NCBI GenBank assembly: GCA_963205025.1
Contig: CAUJHO010000031.1
Span: 1-53,020 of the forward strand
DNA: 53,020 bases
From: Pseudomonadota bacterium
Lineage (GTDB): Bacteria; Pseudomonadota; Alphaproteobacteria; Caulobacterales; Caulobacteraceae
Direction: 5' to 3'
Within the stretch, counting starts at the first letter, position 1; the number at the start of each line of letters is the position of its first letter. The notes beneath the pieces are model-generated. The model was not told the origin of the DNA. It did not search any database and worked only from the letters and a program-made list of their open reading frames with translations. Positions 36,355 through 44,386 of this stretch are shown one piece after another. Made by a program: the position numbers and the translations under genes.

Positions 36355-37475
36355 TCGAGCGTCGTCCGGTAGCGGCTCATGGCCAGGGCAGTCACGACGA
36401 TGACGAAGGCGGCCAGGGCCAGGAGGCTGGGCGCGGCATCAGCCAGTCCCACGCCCTTCAGCAGGGCGCCGCGCACCACCCGAAGAAAATGCGTGACCGG
36501 GATCGCCGCACCGATGGCCTGGGCCCAGCCGGGCATACCGCTGAACGGGAACATGAAACCCGACAGCAGCATCGACGGCATCATGTAGAACATGCTGACC
36601 TGCATGGCCTGAAGCTGACTCCTGGCCACCGTCGAGATCAGGAACCCCAGCGACAGGGACCCGATGATGAACAGGCTCAGGCCCAGACCCAGCGCCACCC
36701 AGCCGCCCATCATCGGCACGTCGAACAGCACGCGCGCCATCACCAGGATGACCACCGACTGGATCAGCCCGACCCCGACATAGGGGGCCAGTTTTCCGGC
36801 CATCACCTCCAGCGGCCGCACGGGCGTCGACAACAGGGATTCCATCGTTCCGCGTTCGCGTTCGCGGGCCATGCCCAGGGCCGTCATCATCACCAGCGTC
36901 ATCGACAGGATGATCGCCAGCAACCCCGGTACGATGTTGAAGGCGGTCTCTCCTTCGGGATTGTAGCGGCGGTGGATCACCACCTCGAACGGCGCTGTAG
37001 TTGCGCTCACCGGCCCCCTGACCTGACTGAGTTCGCGGCTTAGGGCCTGGGCCGGCAAGCCGGCCAGGGCGCCAAGCGCGCCGGAGGTCGCCGCTGGATC
37101 GCTGGCATCGGCCTCGACCAGAATCTGGGCCGCATCTCCCCGGATCACCCGACGGCTGAAGTCAGCCGGAATGGTGACGGCGAATTTGACCTCGCCGCGC
37201 TCCAGCGCCCGGTCCAGCTCGGCCGGGCTGCGGGCCACCTGAACGATGTCGAAATAGTCAGTGTTCTCCAGCGCCGTCAGCATCGGCCGGGCGAAGCCGC
37301 CCTGGTCCTGGACCAGCACCGCCGTCTCGAGCTGACGCGGGTCGCCGTTGATCGCATAGCCGAACAGCAGAAGCTGCACGATCGGCATGACCAGGATCAT
37401 CGCATAGGTGATCCGGTCGCGGCGCAGCTGGCCGAACTCCTTGGCCATCACCGCCCAGGTGCGGGTCCACGACAT
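36351..37475 (-). CDS. ABC-2 type transporter permease (YbhS/YbhR-like)
   Basis: 374 residues. One N-terminal helix (about 22-42) is followed by a large extracytoplasmic domain (about 45-170, with ALERGEVKFAVTIPADFSRR) and five C-terminal helices (about 178-372). The ABC-2 signature ERERGTMESLLSTPVRPLEV is present. It pairs with the ATPase upstream, whose stop overlaps its start by one base. Only one permease is encoded, where E. coli has two (YbhS and YbhR), so a homodimer is likely. Confidence 0.9.
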   Translation of the reverse strand: MSWTRTWAVMAKEFGQLRRDRITYAMILVMPIVQLLLFGYAINGDPRQLETAVLVQDQGGFARPMLTALENTDYFDIVQVARSPAELDRALERGEVKFAVTIPADFSRRVIRGDAAQILVEADASDPAATSGALGALAGLPAQALSRELSQVRGPVSATTAPFEVVIHRRYNPEGETAFNIVPGLLAIILSMTLVMMTALGMARERERGTMESLLSTPVRPLEVMAGKLAPYVGVGLIQSVVILVMARVLFDVPMMGGWVALGLGLSLFIIGSLSLGFLISTVARSQLQAMQVSMFYMMPSMLLSGFMFPFSGMPGWAQAIGAAIPVTHFLRVVRGALLKGVGLADAAPSLLALAAFVIVVTALAMSRYRTTLD

Positions 37476-38416
37476 CAGGCCGCCTCCGCCGCCGCCCGCG
37501 CCTTCTCGGCGTTCAGGTCGTGGATCAGCTGGATGAAGACGTCCTCCAGGCTCGGCTCGGTCTCATACCAGTCCAGACCCTGGCCGCGATAAGGCTGGAT
37601 CGCCGCCTCCAGGGCGGACCGATCGCGCCCCGAGACGTGCAAGGTCGTGCCAAACGCCGCCGCCATGGCCACGCCCGGCGCGTCCCTCAGCTTGACGGCC
37701 AGCCGATCGGCACCCGGCCCGGTGGCGGCGAAGGTGATCAGACCGGACGCGGCAATCACCTCCTGCGAGGTGCCGCGCGCCAGGGTCCGTCCGCCGGCAA
37801 TATAGGCGATCTCGTGACAGCGTTCGGCCTCGTCCATGTAGTGGGTCGACACCAGCACCGTCATGCCCTCACCGGCCAGGGCGTGGATTTCGTCCCAGAA
37901 GGTGCGCCGCGCCTCAGGATCGACGCCGGCCGTCGGCTCGTCCAGCAACAGCAGGTCCGGCGTGTGCAGGGTCGCCACCGCCAGGGCCACCCGCTGCTTC
38001 CAGCCGCCAGACAAGGTTCCGGCCAGCTGTTTGCGCCGCGCGGTCAGGCCCAGCCGCTCAATGGCCTCGGTGACGCGCTGGGGGCGCCGGTCCAGTTCGC
38101 GCACCCGCGCGGCGAACATCAGATTCTCCTCGACCGAGAGGTCCTCATAGAGCGAGAATCTCTGCGTCATGTAGCCGACCCGGCGCTTGATCAGATCGGC
38201 CTGGCGCATGACGTCCAGGCCCAGCACCTCGCCCGAGCCGCTGTCGGGTTTCAGCAGGCCGCACAGCATCCTGAGCGTCGTGGTCTTGCCCGCGCCGTTC
38301 GGACCCAGGAAGCCGCAGATGCGCCCGCGCTCGACGGTGATCGAGAAGTCCTTGACCGCGTGCAGGGTGCCGAAGGACTTGTTCAGGTCGCGCACATCGA
38401 TGACCGGATCGCTCAT
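37475..38416 (-). CDS. ABC transporter ATP-binding protein (YbhF-like, single NBD)
   Basis: 313 residues with one complete nucleotide-binding domain: Walker A GPNGAGKTTTLR, Q-loop YMTQRFSLYEDL, signature LSGGWKQRVALA, Walker B LLLLDEPTAGVD and H-loop STHYMDEAERC. A C-terminal extension (about 225-313) follows. E. coli YbhF carries two NBDs, while here there is one. It overlaps the HlyD gene by four bases and the permease by one, so the exporter components are translationally coupled. Function: energising drug or lipid export. Confidence 0.93.
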   Translation of the reverse strand: MSDPVIDVRDLNKSFGTLHAVKDFSITVERGRICGFLGPNGAGKTTTLRMLCGLLKPDSGSGEVLGLDVMRQADLIKRRVGYMTQRFSLYEDLSVEENLMFAARVRELDRRPQRVTEAIERLGLTARRKQLAGTLSGGWKQRVALAVATLHTPDLLLLDEPTAGVDPEARRTFWDEIHALAGEGMTVLVSTHYMDEAERCHEIAYIAGGRTLARGTSQEVIAASGLITFAATGPGADRLAVKLRDAPGVAMAAAFGTTLHVSGRDRSALEAAIQPYRGQGLDWYETEPSLEDVFIQLIHDLNAEKARAAAEAA

Positions 38417-39387
38417 TGCGCGGCGTCCAGCGGCTCGACATCTACCGGCAGGCCGGGGTTCAGCTGTGCCGGATTGGTCGGGCGGGCCTCGACCCGGTAA
38501 ACGAGGCGGTCGCGGTTATTGCGGCTGTAGAGCACCGGCGGGGTGAACTCGGGCCGGGCGCTGACCCAGACGATCTCTGCCTGGCCGGGCGCACAGCCGT
38601 CGCAGCTGAAGCGCACGGTGCGACCCGCCCGATAGTGCGCCATCTCGGTTTCCGGCACGAAGAAGACGATCCGCACGCGCCCGTCCGGCAGCAGCGCCAG
38701 CACCGGCTGATTGGCCGGCACCCATTCGCCCGGATCATAGAAGACGTCCTCGATGCGACCTGCAGCGGGGGCCACAGGCGCCAGCTGGCCGAGGCGCGCC
38801 CCGGCCTCGCTGGCCCAGGCGCGGGCCTGGACGGTTTCGGCCTCGGCGGCGCGCTGGGCCTCCTGGCGCGCGCCCAGCTCTGCGACCTGGCGGCGCTGAC
38901 GCACGGCGGCGGCGGCGGCACGGGCGCTGTCGCGGCCGGCTCGGGCCTGATCCAGCCGGGCCGGAGCATAGATGCCGCGGCGCACCAGCGGTTCGATCCG
39001 ATTGAACTCCGCATCGGCCTCGCGCACCTCGGCTTCGGCAGCTCGAAGCTCGGCGTCAATGACCGCCAGCTCGGCCGCCCGCTGCCCCTGGCGCAGGTCT
39101 GCCGCCCGCGCTTCAGCGGCCTCGACGGCCGCATCGGCACTCTCGGTCTGGGCAGCCAGAACCGCCGGGTCGATCTGGAAGGTCGCGGCGCCGGCCTCGA
39201 TCCGGTCGCCTTCGCGGACATCGAGCCGGGCCAACGCCCCCGAGGTTGGGGCCGCCAGATAGAGCCGGTCGCCCTCGATATAGCCGCCCAGGGGCACGGG
39301 GGCCGGCTCCCGGCTCAGCCACCACCAACCGCCCAGGGCCAGGGCGACGATCACCGCAGCCACGCCGATACCCAGTCGCCAGTTCAT
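38413..39387 (-). CDS. HlyD-family membrane fusion protein (YbhG-like)
   Basis: 324 residues. An N-terminal membrane anchor (about 6-24) precedes a barrel-sandwich hybrid half (GALARLDVREGDRIEAGAAT), a long alpha-helical hairpin (about 70-190, Ala/Arg/Glu-rich), a second half (APAAGRIEDVFYDPGEWVPA) and a beta-barrel domain (VRIVFFVPETEMAHYRAG). These adaptors bridge inner-membrane ABC pumps to outer-membrane channels. Its start overlaps the TetR gene stop by four bases. No TolC-type gene is present. Confidence 0.92.
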   Translation of the reverse strand: MNWRLGIGVAAVIVALALGGWWWLSREPAPVPLGGYIEGDRLYLAAPTSGALARLDVREGDRIEAGAATFQIDPAVLAAQTESADAAVEAAEARAADLRQGQRAAELAVIDAELRAAEAEVREADAEFNRIEPLVRRGIYAPARLDQARAGRDSARAAAAAVRQRRQVAELGARQEAQRAAEAETVQARAWASEAGARLGQLAPVAPAAGRIEDVFYDPGEWVPANQPVLALLPDGRVRIVFFVPETEMAHYRAGRTVRFSCDGCAPGQAEIVWVSARPEFTPPVLYSRNNRDRLVYRVEARPTNPAQLNPGLPVDVEPLDAAQ

Positions 39388-40016
39388 GGCCGCATCCCCC
39401 GGATCGCCGTTTCGACATGCTGTTCAACCAGGGCCGCCAGATCGATCGGCGTAGCGCCGATCGGCTCGAACGTCTCGCGCCAGATGACCGACAGCAACAT
39501 CGGCCCCATCAGCCCCATGGCGAACAGGCGCGGATTCCCCGACCGGACCTCGCCGCTGGCCTGACCACGCTCGATCAATCCGGTCATCAGCCGCAGCCCC
39601 GGCTCGACCACCGTTCCGTGCCACAGCTCAGCCAGCTCTGGATGGGTACGGCTCTCGGCAATGATCAGGCGCATCACGCCCGTCATCTGGCGGTTCGCCA
39701 TGATCCGGCGCGCCATGGCCGGCGCCGCCAGACGCAGCGCGTCCGCGAACGACGGGGCCTGGGCCAGCAGTCCGGTAATCGCCTCGATATTGGGCAGGAT
39801 CGCCGTCCCCACGACGGCCCGGAACAGATCCGTCTTGGTCTCGAAGTAGCGATAGACCGCCCCCTTGGACAGGCCGGCGCGGCGGGCGACCTCCTCCATG
39901 CGGGTGGCCGCGTAGCCGTGCTCGGAAAAGACCTCCAGCGCCGCCGCGACAATCTCTTCGGGCCGGTCGTCGGGGCGTCTGCGAAACTTGGGCTCGCCAA
40001 TGGGCAGGGCGTTCAT
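39384..40016 (-). CDS. TetR/AcrR-family regulator (CecR/YbiH-like)
   Basis: 210 residues from the ATG at 40016. The HTH is [20 protein letters not shown], then [20 protein letters not shown] and [12 protein letters not shown], followed by a C-terminal ligand domain. The order TetR-HlyD-ATPase-permease equals the E. coli cecR-ybhG-ybhF-ybhS/R operon. An in-frame ATG at 40049 would place the palindromic operator inside the coding region and has no ribosome site, so 40016 is preferred. It probably represses its own operon. Confidence 0.92.
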   Translation of the reverse strand: MNALPIGEPKFRRRPDDRPEEIVAAALEVFSEHGYAATRMEEVARRAGLSKGAVYRYFETKTDLFRAVVGTAILPNIEAITGLLAQAPSFADALRLAAPAMARRIMANRQMTGVMRLIIAESRTHPELAELWHGTVVEPGLRLMTGLIERGQASGEVRSGNPRLFAMGLMGPMLLSVIWRETFEPIGATPIDLAALVEQHVETAIRGMRP

Positions 40017-40025
40017 GTCGATCTC

Positions 40026-40048
40026 GTTAGTAACTGACTGGTCAGTCA
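40026..40048. promoter_or_regulatory. Tandem palindromes, candidate TetR-family operator
   Basis: TGACTG-GT-CAGTCA (40035-40048, perfect 6-bp arms) abuts GTTA-G-TAAC (40026-40034, perfect 4-bp arms). They lie 10-33 bases upstream of the TetR start at 40016 and about 70 bases upstream of divergent cobS. The perfect dyads and AT-rich flank (ATTTATTT) fit a TetR operator overlapping a promoter. Confidence 0.6.
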
Positions 40049-40116
40049 TTTATTTTGCAGGAACCGGTGTCAAGCCGTCTGTTGAGCCGAGGCGCGGGGC
40101 GCTCTATGTCACGGCC

Positions 40117-41121
40117 ATGGCTTCCCCGTCCGATACCGCCGCCGATCCGCTCCTGACCCAGGCCCCCGTGGGTTCAAAGACTGTGCGCGAGCTGTTCGGC
40201 ATCGACAGCGACATGGCCGTGCCTGTCTTCGCCCCCGGCGATTCCCATATCCCCGAGCTGGACCCGGCCTATCAGTTCGACCCCCAGACGACGCTCAGCA
40301 TCTGCGCGGGCTTTGCCTTCGATCGCCGGGTTATGGTTCAGGGCTATCACGGCACCGGCAAGTCGACGCACATCGAACAGGTCGCCGCCCGGCTGAACTG
40401 GCCGATGGTGCGGGTCAATCTGGATGCCCATGTCAGCCGCATCGACCTGATCGGCAAGGACGCCATCGTCCTGAAGGACGGCAAGCAGATCACCGAATTC
40501 CGCGAGGGCATCCTGCCCTGGGCACTGCAGCGCAACGTCGCCCTGGTCTTTGATGAATATGACGCCGGACGCCCGGATGTCATGTTCGTCATCCAGCGCG
40601 TGCTGGAGGCGCAAGGGCGTCTGACCCTGCTGGACCAGAACCGGGTGATCCGGCCGAACCCGTGGTTCCGCCTGTTTGCGACCTCCAACACCGTCGGGCT
40701 GGGCGATACGACCGGCCTGTATCACGGGGCCCAGCAGATCAATCAGGCCCAGCTGGACCGTTGGTCCATCGTCACGACGCTGAACTATCTCGACCATGAC
40801 GTTGAGGCCGAGATCGTGCTGGCCAAGGTGCCCGAGTGGAGCGACGCGGAGGGGCGACGCCGCATCGCCGCCATGGTCCGCGTCGCCGACATGACCCGCA
40901 ACGCCTTCATGAACGGCGACATCTCTACCGTCATGAGCCCCCGCACCGTCATCACCTGGGCCCAGAACGCCCTCATCTTCGGCGGGGACCTGGGGCTGGC
41001 GTTCCGACTGACGTTCCTGAACAAGTGCGATGAGCTGGAACGCCCGACCATCGCTGAGTTCTACCAGCGCGCCTTCGGCGAAGACCTGCCGGAAGCGGCG
41101 ACGCGGATGAAGGTGAGTTAG
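40117..41121 (+). CDS. cobS: Cobaltochelatase subunit CobS
   Basis: 334 residues. The AAA+ ATPase has Walker A GYHGTGKS (76-83), Walker [14 protein letters not shown] and sensor 1 [13 protein letters not shown]-terminal [14 protein letters not shown] and C-terminal [13 protein letters not shown] are diagnostic of CobS. CobS with CobT and CobN inserts cobalt into hydrogenobyrinate a,c-diamide in aerobic B12 synthesis. No cobT follows; a repeat-rich gap and an antiporter do. cobT and cobN may be elsewhere. The start at 40117 is preferred over an upstream in-frame ATG that would overlap the TetR gene. Confidence 0.93.
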   Translation: MASPSDTAADPLLTQAPVGSKTVRELFGIDSDMAVPVFAPGDSHIPELDPAYQFDPQTTLSICAGFAFDRRVMVQGYHGTGKSTHIEQVAARLNWPMVRVNLDAHVSRIDLIGKDAIVLKDGKQITEFREGILPWALQRNVALVFDEYDAGRPDVMFVIQRVLEAQGRLTLLDQNRVIRPNPWFRLFATSNTVGLGDTTGLYHGAQQINQAQLDRWSIVTTLNYLDHDVEAEIVLAKVPEWSDAEGRRRIAAMVRVADMTRNAFMNGDISTVMSPRTVITWAQNALIFGGDLGLAFRLTFLNKCDELERPTIAEFYQRAFGEDLPEAATRMKVS

Positions 41122-41162
41122 GTCTAACCGACATTCAGATCCGGTCGACGCAACGACTGATA

Positions 41163-41316
41163 CCCTCTCCCATTGGGAGAGGGAGGCTCCGCGCCGAGGC
41201 GCGCGCCAGCGCGACGCGCTCGCGCGGAGGGTGAGGGTCGGATCGTGTCAGGTCCTGAACCAACCGACCCTCAACCGACCGGCTGTCGCCGGCCACCTTC
41301 TCCCAACGGGAGAAGG
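41163..41316. repeat. REP-like palindromic intergenic element
   Basis: Nested palindromes: CCCTCTCCC-ATT-GGGAGAGGG (41163-41183), CTCCGCG...CGCGGAG, GAGGGTCGG...CCGACCCTC and CCTTCTCCC-AAC-GGGAGAAGG (41296-41316). The first and last hairpins are variants of one sequence, so this looks like a bounded repeat unit. Such elements are scattered between genes in many bacteria. No coding potential. Confidence 0.7.
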
Positions 41317-41410
41317 GAAGGCCAAGGATGCCGCTTACGATGCAGCCTCGGCTGAATGTCGATTAGCCGTAGGCAGCGATCTCCGAACCTGAGTGACGCT
41401 CACCTTGTCA

Positions 41411-41436
41411 TCCCGGACGCCGAACGCGATCCGGGA
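41411..41436. repeat. Second REP-like hairpin
   Basis: TCCCGGA and TCCGGGA form 7-bp arms around a 12-base loop that itself has short pairing (CG/CG). This type of element (CATCCCGGAC...) is common between genes in GC-rich alphaproteobacteria. It is probably unrelated to the element at 41163. Confidence 0.55.
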
Positions 41437-41553
41437 CAGGCGCACCATGCCCACGTGCAGCTGGGATGATCCAACCCTTGTCCCGGCTCTCCCCCCGGAT
41501 CAGGTCCGCGGTGCGGTCGGGAAGACAATTTTCGGAGGCTTCCAAACCAGCCC

Positions 41554-41736
41554 CTACGCCGCCCTCGGCGGGATGCGGTCGAGCGCATCGCCCATGGCCG
41601 CGCGCTGAATCCGCAGGTCATAGTTGATCTGCAGACGCAGAAAGAAGCCGGGCCCCATCCCCCAGTATTGCGCCAGGCGCAGGTCGGTGTCGGCGGTCAC
41701 GGCGCGCTTGCAGCATCGGATGTCCCCGCTCCGGGA
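41554..41736 (-). pseudogene. HigA-type antitoxin remnant
   Basis: The minus-strand reading frame from about 41706 to the stop at 41554 encodes RAVTADTDLRLAQYWG, then PGFFLRLQINYDLRIQRA and ends DALDRIPPRAA. This is the C-terminal half of a HigA/VapI-type XRE antitoxin, which normally reads ...RAVTADTALRLARYFG..FWLNLQ..YDL. The upstream half of the helix-turn-helix is missing: an in-frame stop lies at 41737-41739 and no start or ribosome site is present. No higB toxin lies beside it. It is a decayed remnant of a toxin-antitoxin pair. Confidence 0.75.
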
Positions 41737-41861
41737 TCAGAAAAGGGACACACAATCCATCCCTTACCTGCCTCGCATCGCCCGACCATCCCCGCCCGCG
41801 AGTTTGGCCCCAGACTGAGCACCCATGTCCTAGGCGCAGAAAGGAGGCCTCGCCCAGATGG

Positions 41862-41961
41862 CCCAGACGATCTGGACGGTCTGGACGGTCTGGACGACCA
41901 ATTTCACGGCATGGCGGACCGTCTGGACCGTCTGGACCGTCTGGACCATCCAGACCGTCTG
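41862..41961. repeat. 9-bp minisatellite (GTCTGGAC-type), two blocks
   Basis: Degenerate tandem copies of GTCTGGACS occur in two blocks, 41862-41899 and 41914-41961, split by a short AT-richer spacer. The unit is three codons long, so all frames stay open: minus-strand GTG at 41968 reads DGPDGPDGP then DRPDRPDRP, and the plus strand reads WTVWTVWT. There is no good ribosome site, so coding is doubtful. The ends of the two blocks form an imperfect inverted repeat. Confidence 0.75.
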
Positions 41962-41989
41962 TCTTCACCGGCCGGATCCGGCTCCCCCC

Positions 41990-43267
41990 TCACCCGTGGG
42001 GGACGCCCTCGTCCTCAGGCCGGCCGGCGACGCGGCTGATCAGACTCTTGATGGTCCCACCTTGCACCAGCACCGAGAACAGCACCACCACATAGGTTGC
42101 CGCCACCAGCACATCCTTGATCGGCCCGCCGGGCAGCGACAGGGCCAGGGCGATGGAGATGCCGCCGCGCAAACCACCCCAGGTGAACAGCGCAAACGCG
42201 GTCTTGAACGGCAGAAAATCCCGCCACATCGACAGCGGCACCCCGACCGAGACGGCGCGGGCCGCCAGCACCAGTGGAATCGTCAGAATCCCAAGGCCGA
42301 TCAGTCCGAAACGGTCGATCACCACCAGGGCCTCCAGCCCGATCAGCAGGAACAGCACGGCATTCAGGATCTCGTCGATCAGGGCCCAGAAACCCAGCAG
42401 ATAGTCCTGGGTCCGCTTGCTCATGGCCTGGGCGACGCCGCGGTTGCCGATCAGCAGGCCCGCCACCGCCATGGCGACGGGGCCCGACACATGGATGGCC
42501 GAAGCCAGGGCATAGCCGCCCATCACCACCGCCAGGGTGATCAGGGTTTCCACCGCATAGTCGTCGATGGCCTTCATGGCGCGATAGCCGATCCAGCCGA
42601 CGGCCAGGCCCAGCACGACACCTCCCAGGGCCTCCACCACGAACATCTCGCCGGCATGGATCAGCGAAAACGGCTCGCCCGACACGGCCGTCGCCAGCAG
42701 GATGGAAAAGATCACCACCCCGACCCCGTCATTGAACAGGCTTTCGCCGGCAATCGTCGCCTGCAGCGTCGGCGGCACGCGCGCGGTTTTCAGCACCCCC
42801 ATGACCGCGACCGGGTCAGTCGGGCTGATCAGGGCCCCGAACACCAGGCACCAGATCAGCGGCACCGCCAGGCCCACCGCCGCCGACAGGCCCCAGAACC
42901 CGACCCCGACCAGGAGCGTCGAGGCCACCACCCCGATCGTCGACAGGACCAGGATCTGCCAGCGTCCCTTGCGAAGGTCGTCGATGTCGACGTGCATCGC
43001 CCCCGCGAACAGCAGGAACGACAGCATCCCGTCCATCAGGGCCTCGTGGAAGTCGACTCCCTCCAGGAAGCGCGACACGGTGCCGGCCAGGTCACTTGTC
43101 GGGGTCAGGAAATCGATCGCCAGGATGATCAGGGACGCCACCGCCCCCATCATGGTCAGGGCCACGGTGCCCGGCAGTTTGAACCAGCGCAGATTGATCC
43201 AGGCGAAGCCGGCGGACAGGACAATCAGAACGGCGGCGGTTTCAAAAGCCGAAAAGGCCATCGTCAT
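41990..43267 (-). CDS. CPA1-family sodium:proton antiporter (NhaP-type)
   Basis: 425 residues from ATG 43267, chosen because GGGGAGGG lies five bases upstream. About 12 membrane helices. Signature regions are FLLFAGAMHVDIDDLRKGRW, ISPTDPVAVMGVLK, GESLFNDGVGVVIFSILLAT (the ND pair for ion binding) and FTWGGLRGGISIALALSLP. It exchanges Na+ or K+ for H+ across the inner membrane for pH and salt homeostasis. Its end reaches the minisatellite region. It is a single-gene unit divergent from the winged-helix gene at 43387. Confidence 0.93.
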   Translation of the reverse strand: MTMAFSAFETAAVLIVLSAGFAWINLRWFKLPGTVALTMMGAVASLIILAIDFLTPTSDLAGTVSRFLEGVDFHEALMDGMLSFLLFAGAMHVDIDDLRKGRWQILVLSTIGVVASTLLVGVGFWGLSAAVGLAVPLIWCLVFGALISPTDPVAVMGVLKTARVPPTLQATIAGESLFNDGVGVVIFSILLATAVSGEPFSLIHAGEMFVVEALGGVVLGLAVGWIGYRAMKAIDDYAVETLITLAVVMGGYALASAIHVSGPVAMAVAGLLIGNRGVAQAMSKRTQDYLLGFWALIDEILNAVLFLLIGLEALVVIDRFGLIGLGILTIPLVLAARAVSVGVPLSMWRDFLPFKTAFALFTWGGLRGGISIALALSLPGGPIKDVLVAATYVVVLFSVLVQGGTIKSLISRVAGRPEDEGVPHG

Positions 43268-43386
43268 CGGTGCCCTCCCCAAGGTCCGGCGTCAAAAAAA
43301 CGTCCTGCCGTCTGCGAACCGGGGGCGCGGTTCAGGCGTTGCAGCAGTTCAGTCATTCTAGACCGGCGTTATCCAAAGGAGCCAGC

Positions 43387-43848
43387 ATGATTGCCGTCGA
43401 GGCGGAACCGGACATTGAGCGGGGTGAGCGCTTGAGGGTTCTGCGCGCCGTTGAAGCCCTGCTGCGCATGCAGCGGCTGGTGATGGATCACTTCCCCGAC
43501 GAGGATATGGAGACGGTCACGGTCCTCTTGACCGTTGCAGCGGGAAGCATGTCGGTGGTGCATCGCAACGAAGCCGCCCATGACCAGATGATGGCGGGCC
43601 CGCTCCCGCGCGAATGGTTCCGCCCAATCAGCGGGCGGGCCGTGGCCGCGTCCTGCGGCCTGCCGCGAGAAACGGTGCGGCGACGACTGGAACATCTGGA
43701 GAAGTTGGGCGAGATCGAGCGTGTCGACGGCGGCTATCAGCTCTGCCCGGACATCCTGTCGCGACGCCAGAACCTGCCCTTCGCGCGCGCCCTGGTCCGC
43801 GAATTCGAGACGGTCCACCGCATGATCGAGCGATGCGACCTGCCCTGA
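43387..43848 (+). CDS. Winged-helix DNA-binding protein (Crp-type HTH)
   Basis: 153 residues from ATG 43387 behind AGGAG. The N-terminal part (about 1-75) is helical (ERLRVLRAVEALLRMQRLVMD) with no cyclic-nucleotide domain. Residues about 80-125 form the winged helix: PISGRAVAASCGLPRETVRR as the helix-turn-helix, RLEHLEKLGEIERVDGGYQL as the wing. The C-terminus is helical (FARALVREFETVHRMI). It looks like a Crp-type output module on an unknown sensor. It is divergent from the antiporter; shared control is possible but not shown. Confidence 0.8.
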   Translation: MIAVEAEPDIERGERLRVLRAVEALLRMQRLVMDHFPDEDMETVTVLLTVAAGSMSVVHRNEAAHDQMMAGPLPREWFRPISGRAVAASCGLPRETVRRRLEHLEKLGEIERVDGGYQLCPDILSRRQNLPFARALVREFETVHRMIERCDLP

Positions 43849-43892
43849 AGGCGAGGGGGGCTCCGTCCGGTTCCGGCGGAACGCACCGCCGC

Positions 43893-44153
43893 CTAGGCGG
43901 CCTCGGCTTCTTCGGTCAGTTCCGAAATCAGCTCGGCCAGGACACGACCGGCGCGATCTGCCGCCTCACGACCGGCGACGTCGAAGCTCGTCAGATTCTC
44001 GCGCAGGCGGCCGGTCTCTTCGGCCAGGGCCTTGACCAGCTCGGCAAGGGCGGCCGGCGAACGCCGACCCTGGACACGGGCCAGGGCCCGCACGGCGGCA
44101 CGCAGGGCAAGCACTTCGGTACTCAACAGGTCGTCTGGATTTCTGAAAGGCAT
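43893..44153 (-). CDS. Small helical hypothetical protein (86 aa)
   Basis: From ATG 44153 the protein is almost wholly helical: NPDDLLSTEVLALRAAVRAL, then AALAELVKALAEETGRLREN and RAGRVLAELISELTEEAEAA. The heptad-like Leu/Ala pattern suggests a coiled coil. No membrane segment or known domain. It is convergent with the winged-helix gene. The ribosome site is weak; an in-frame start at 44192 would add 13 residues. Confidence 0.55.
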   Translation of the reverse strand: MPFRNPDDLLSTEVLALRAAVRALARVQGRRSPAALAELVKALAEETGRLRENLTSFDVAGREAADRAGRVLAELISELTEEAEAA

Positions 44154-44197
44154 CGACAGGTACGCTTGGACGCTAGGAGGGGGGCGGTGCATCTAGA

Positions 44198-44246
44198 GGA
44201 CGACCCTTGGAAGGTCCAGATCGGCGCGCCCCGGTCCGGGTCGTCC
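44198..44246. repeat. Perfect 9-bp inverted repeat in the yebC downstream gap
   Basis: GGACGACCC (44198-44206) and GGGTCGTCC (44238-44246) enclose a 31-base loop that pairs further (GGTCC and GGACC-type segments). It lies in the 233-base gap between yebC and the 86-residue ORF. It may be a terminator, a REP variant or a structured RNA; no T tract follows. Confidence 0.5.
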
Positions 44247-44386
44247 ACGGCCTGGTCTGGTCGCCACGACGCAGCGGCGGGCCAAAGAATGTCCTGAACA
44301 GTCCGACCCTTACGGGCTTCGCCCGACCGGCGCTGGAGATATTTTGAAGGTGCGCCAGATCGTCGCGGCACCGGGTTTGCTGGACG

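Noticed and set aside
41858..43390. Plus-strand open frame opposite the antiporter, starting with WTV repeats
   Set aside because: The repeats come from the 9-bp minisatellite and the rest is antisense to a clear CPA1 antiporter.
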